Assembly: GCA_017546745.1 (NCBI GenBank)
Contig: JAFYRZ010000172.1
Location: 1 to 6,944 of the forward strand
From: Clostridia bacterium
GTDB lineage: Bacteria; Bacillota_A; Clostridia; Oscillospirales; CAG-272
Direction of reading: 5' to 3'
DNA length: 6,944 nt
In this document: one piece after another, positions 5,682 to 6,944 of the stretch
Layout: each line of letters begins with the position of its first letter
Numbering within the stretch: the first letter of the stretch is position 1
Program-made: the position numbers and the translations under genes
Notes under the pieces: generated by a model
Seen by the model: only the letters and a program-made list of their open reading frames with translations
Database searches by the model: none
Told to the model about the DNA's origin: nothing

Positions 5682-6944
5682 TTAGTCAGAGACGCCCTCT
5701 CCGTCGGAAAGAGGCTCTTCGTCCTTTGGCGCATCAAGAGCGAGGATATCTCCCTCGGCTTCGCTATCCGTCGCACCGTTCTCTGTGGGCGGGGGAAGAA
5801 GGACCTGCTCAAGAACAGCGTCAGGCAGAGCCAAGACCTCGCCCTCCGCGGCCTCTGTATCCGCGGGTGACGTAACAAGCGGGGCGGACCTTGCCGCGCT
5901 ATCGCGCTTGCGTCGCAAAAGGTCGCTGAAGAATGCAACAGGACCGCGGCGCTCGGACCTTTCGGGCTCGTCGTAATCCCTTGTAAAGTGACTGACGAGG
6001 CTTATGATCTGCGAGAAGCGCTCGATATCCTTTTTAAGGCGCTCCGTCTCGCCTTTCATAAGACTGTCAAAGCGCTCATCGTCACTCGAGATACCAACCA
6101 GCTTCGGCTCAAAGAGCCTTGCCGCAAGAGCCTCAATAAATCCGTCCGAGCCGAGCCGCCTCATAGCACCCATAGCAATATTGGCAAGGGTCGACGAGCC
6201 GCCAAAGCTATCCGCATACTGCGTAACGAGGCGGGAGTCGGGCAACTCGGAGAAGCGTAAAAGTATACCGCCGTCGGTTTTCGTGATCTTAAGCTTTCTC
6301 GTGTTCGGCATCTCGGGCAAAACAAGCTCAAGCTTATAAATAGGATTTCTGTCCTCGTCCTCGATCACCTCGGCTATCGCGCGAACGATATATTTTTCGC
6401 CTCTGAAATCTACAACCGAGGTTATAAATCTGTTGATACCGAACTCGATATTATAATCATCTCCGCCCTCAACGAAGGAAAGGGTTATGCTACCCGCCCT
6501 GTTGACGGTCAAGGTCAGGCTCTCAAGAGAGCGACGGAGATTGTTTTGCATAAGACAGAGGAAAAACGGAAGCATACCGACGTTGTTTTTCGCAAAGCGA
6601 TACTCACCCGCTATTTCGTACCAAACCTCACTCGTGCGCTCCTTGATAAGTCCCAAGCGGCGAAGAATTCCCCTCGGTCTATTCTCGCGTACCCAGTGGC
6701 GACTCTCGTAGAAATGCTGCGCCATATCCTTAAGAGCGAGGGCAAATCTGTCGCGCCCATTACCGTCTTCATACTCTTGTCCGAGATATTTTCTGATTAT
6801 TCCGATCGTGCCGGAGCGCTGAAAAAGCTCGCTATTTCCTGCGTTAATGACAACTATTGTTTGATTTTTAGGGCAAATCCAAACGTTTTGACCGAACATT
6901 CCGTTAAATAGGATCTCGCCCTCCTCACGTCCGACCCATATATG
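5682..6944 (-). CDS. Probable serine hydrolase (beta-lactamase-like), C-terminal part with acidic tail
   Basis: The frame stays open to the window edge, so the start lies outside; 420 C-terminal residues are visible. The ATG at 6899 is internal, because the 15 codons before it read HIWVGREEGEILFNG and continue the conserved domain. Residues 1-50 (FNGMFGQNVWICPKN, then IVVINAGN) resemble the last strands of class C beta-lactamase/serine hydrolase domains (PF00144 type), where a glycine-rich FNG-x-FGQ segment precedes a PK/PE-x-x-x-VV strand. The catalytic SxxK and YxN motifs would be upstream and cannot be checked. Residues about 100-270 are beta-rich and resemble lipocalin-like extra domains found after such hydrolases, which is an inference. 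A basic patch (RRKR, about 343) is followed by an acidic Ala/Glu/Pro-rich tail of about 75 residues with the related segments GEVLALPDA and GDILALDAP. No transmembrane segment is visible. Substrate unknown; peptidase, esterase or beta-lactam hydrolysis are all possible. Confidence 0.65.
   Translation of the reverse strand, partial: HIWVGREEGEILFNGMFGQNVWICPKNQTIVVINAGNSELFQRSGTIGIIRKYLGQEYEDGNGRDRFALALKDMAQHFYESRHWVRENRPRGILRRLGLIKERTSEVWYEIAGEYRFAKNNVGMLPFFLCLMQNNLRRSLESLTLTVNRAGSITLSFVEGGDDYNIEFGINRFITSVVDFRGEKYIVRAIAEVIEDEDRNPIYKLELVLPEMPNTRKLKITKTDGGILLRFSELPDSRLVTQYADSFGGSSTLANIAMGAMRRLGSDGFIEALAARLFEPKLVGISSDDERFDSLMKGETERLKKDIERFSQIISLVSHFTRDYDEPERSERRGPVAFFSDLLRRKRDSAARSAPLVTSPADTEAAEGEVLALPDAVLEQVLLPPPTENGATDSEAEGDILALDAPKDEEPLSDGEGVSD

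Noticed and set aside
5546..5938. Minus-strand 130-codon frame overlapping the 3' end of the hydrolase gene
   Set aside because: It is an out-of-frame, Arg/Ser/Pro-rich shadow of the hydrolase gene and crosses the hairpin element.

Overview
The window looks like a chromosomal segment from an anaerobic Firmicute of the class Clostridia, probably a gut-type Oscillospirales or Christensenellales relative. The evidence is AT-rich intergenic DNA with near-consensus sigma-A promoters and AGGAGG-like ribosome binding sites, a two-RCK TrkA next to TrkH, a YdbC/PC4 small protein, and a secreted protein of a type familiar from gut Clostridia. The exact genus cannot be told from the sequence.

Layout. 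Positions 1-181 hold no gene but three compact hairpins. The first pair belongs to what looks like a dispersed palindromic repeat cut by the window edge, and the last is the terminator of the leftward gene. Positions 182-1870 (minus) encode a 562-residue secreted protein of unknown function with a duplicated helical module, a CxxH...CxxC knuckle and a beta-rich C-terminal half. An AT-rich divergent intergenic region follows, carrying an extended -10 promoter for the leftward gene and a perfect TTGACA-17-TATAAT promoter for the rightward operon. Positions 2312-5124 are trkA-trkH, overlapping by one base: the cytoplasmic nucleotide-binding gate and the membrane channel of a potassium uptake system. 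A 20/23-matching direct repeat and an intrinsic terminator separate this operon from an independently promoted small gene, ydbC (5335-5559), encoding a PC4-like single-stranded DNA binding protein. After ydbC comes a roughly 100-nt, highly structured element (5571-5671), closed by a perfect 17-bp stem and ending in a T tract. It is a convergent terminator at least and possibly a small RNA. The last gene (5682 to beyond 6944, minus) is the C-terminal part of a probable serine hydrolase (beta-lactamase-like) with a long additional region and an acidic tail.

Working together. Only trkA and trkH clearly form a functional unit. The other genes have their own signals and show no evident shared pathway. 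I found no CRISPR array, transposase, tRNA, rRNA or phage gene. The most interesting unexplained items are the structured element after ydbC, the duplicated-module secreted protein, and the unusual C-terminal region of the hydrolase. I see no clear case for a wholly new multi-gene system here.
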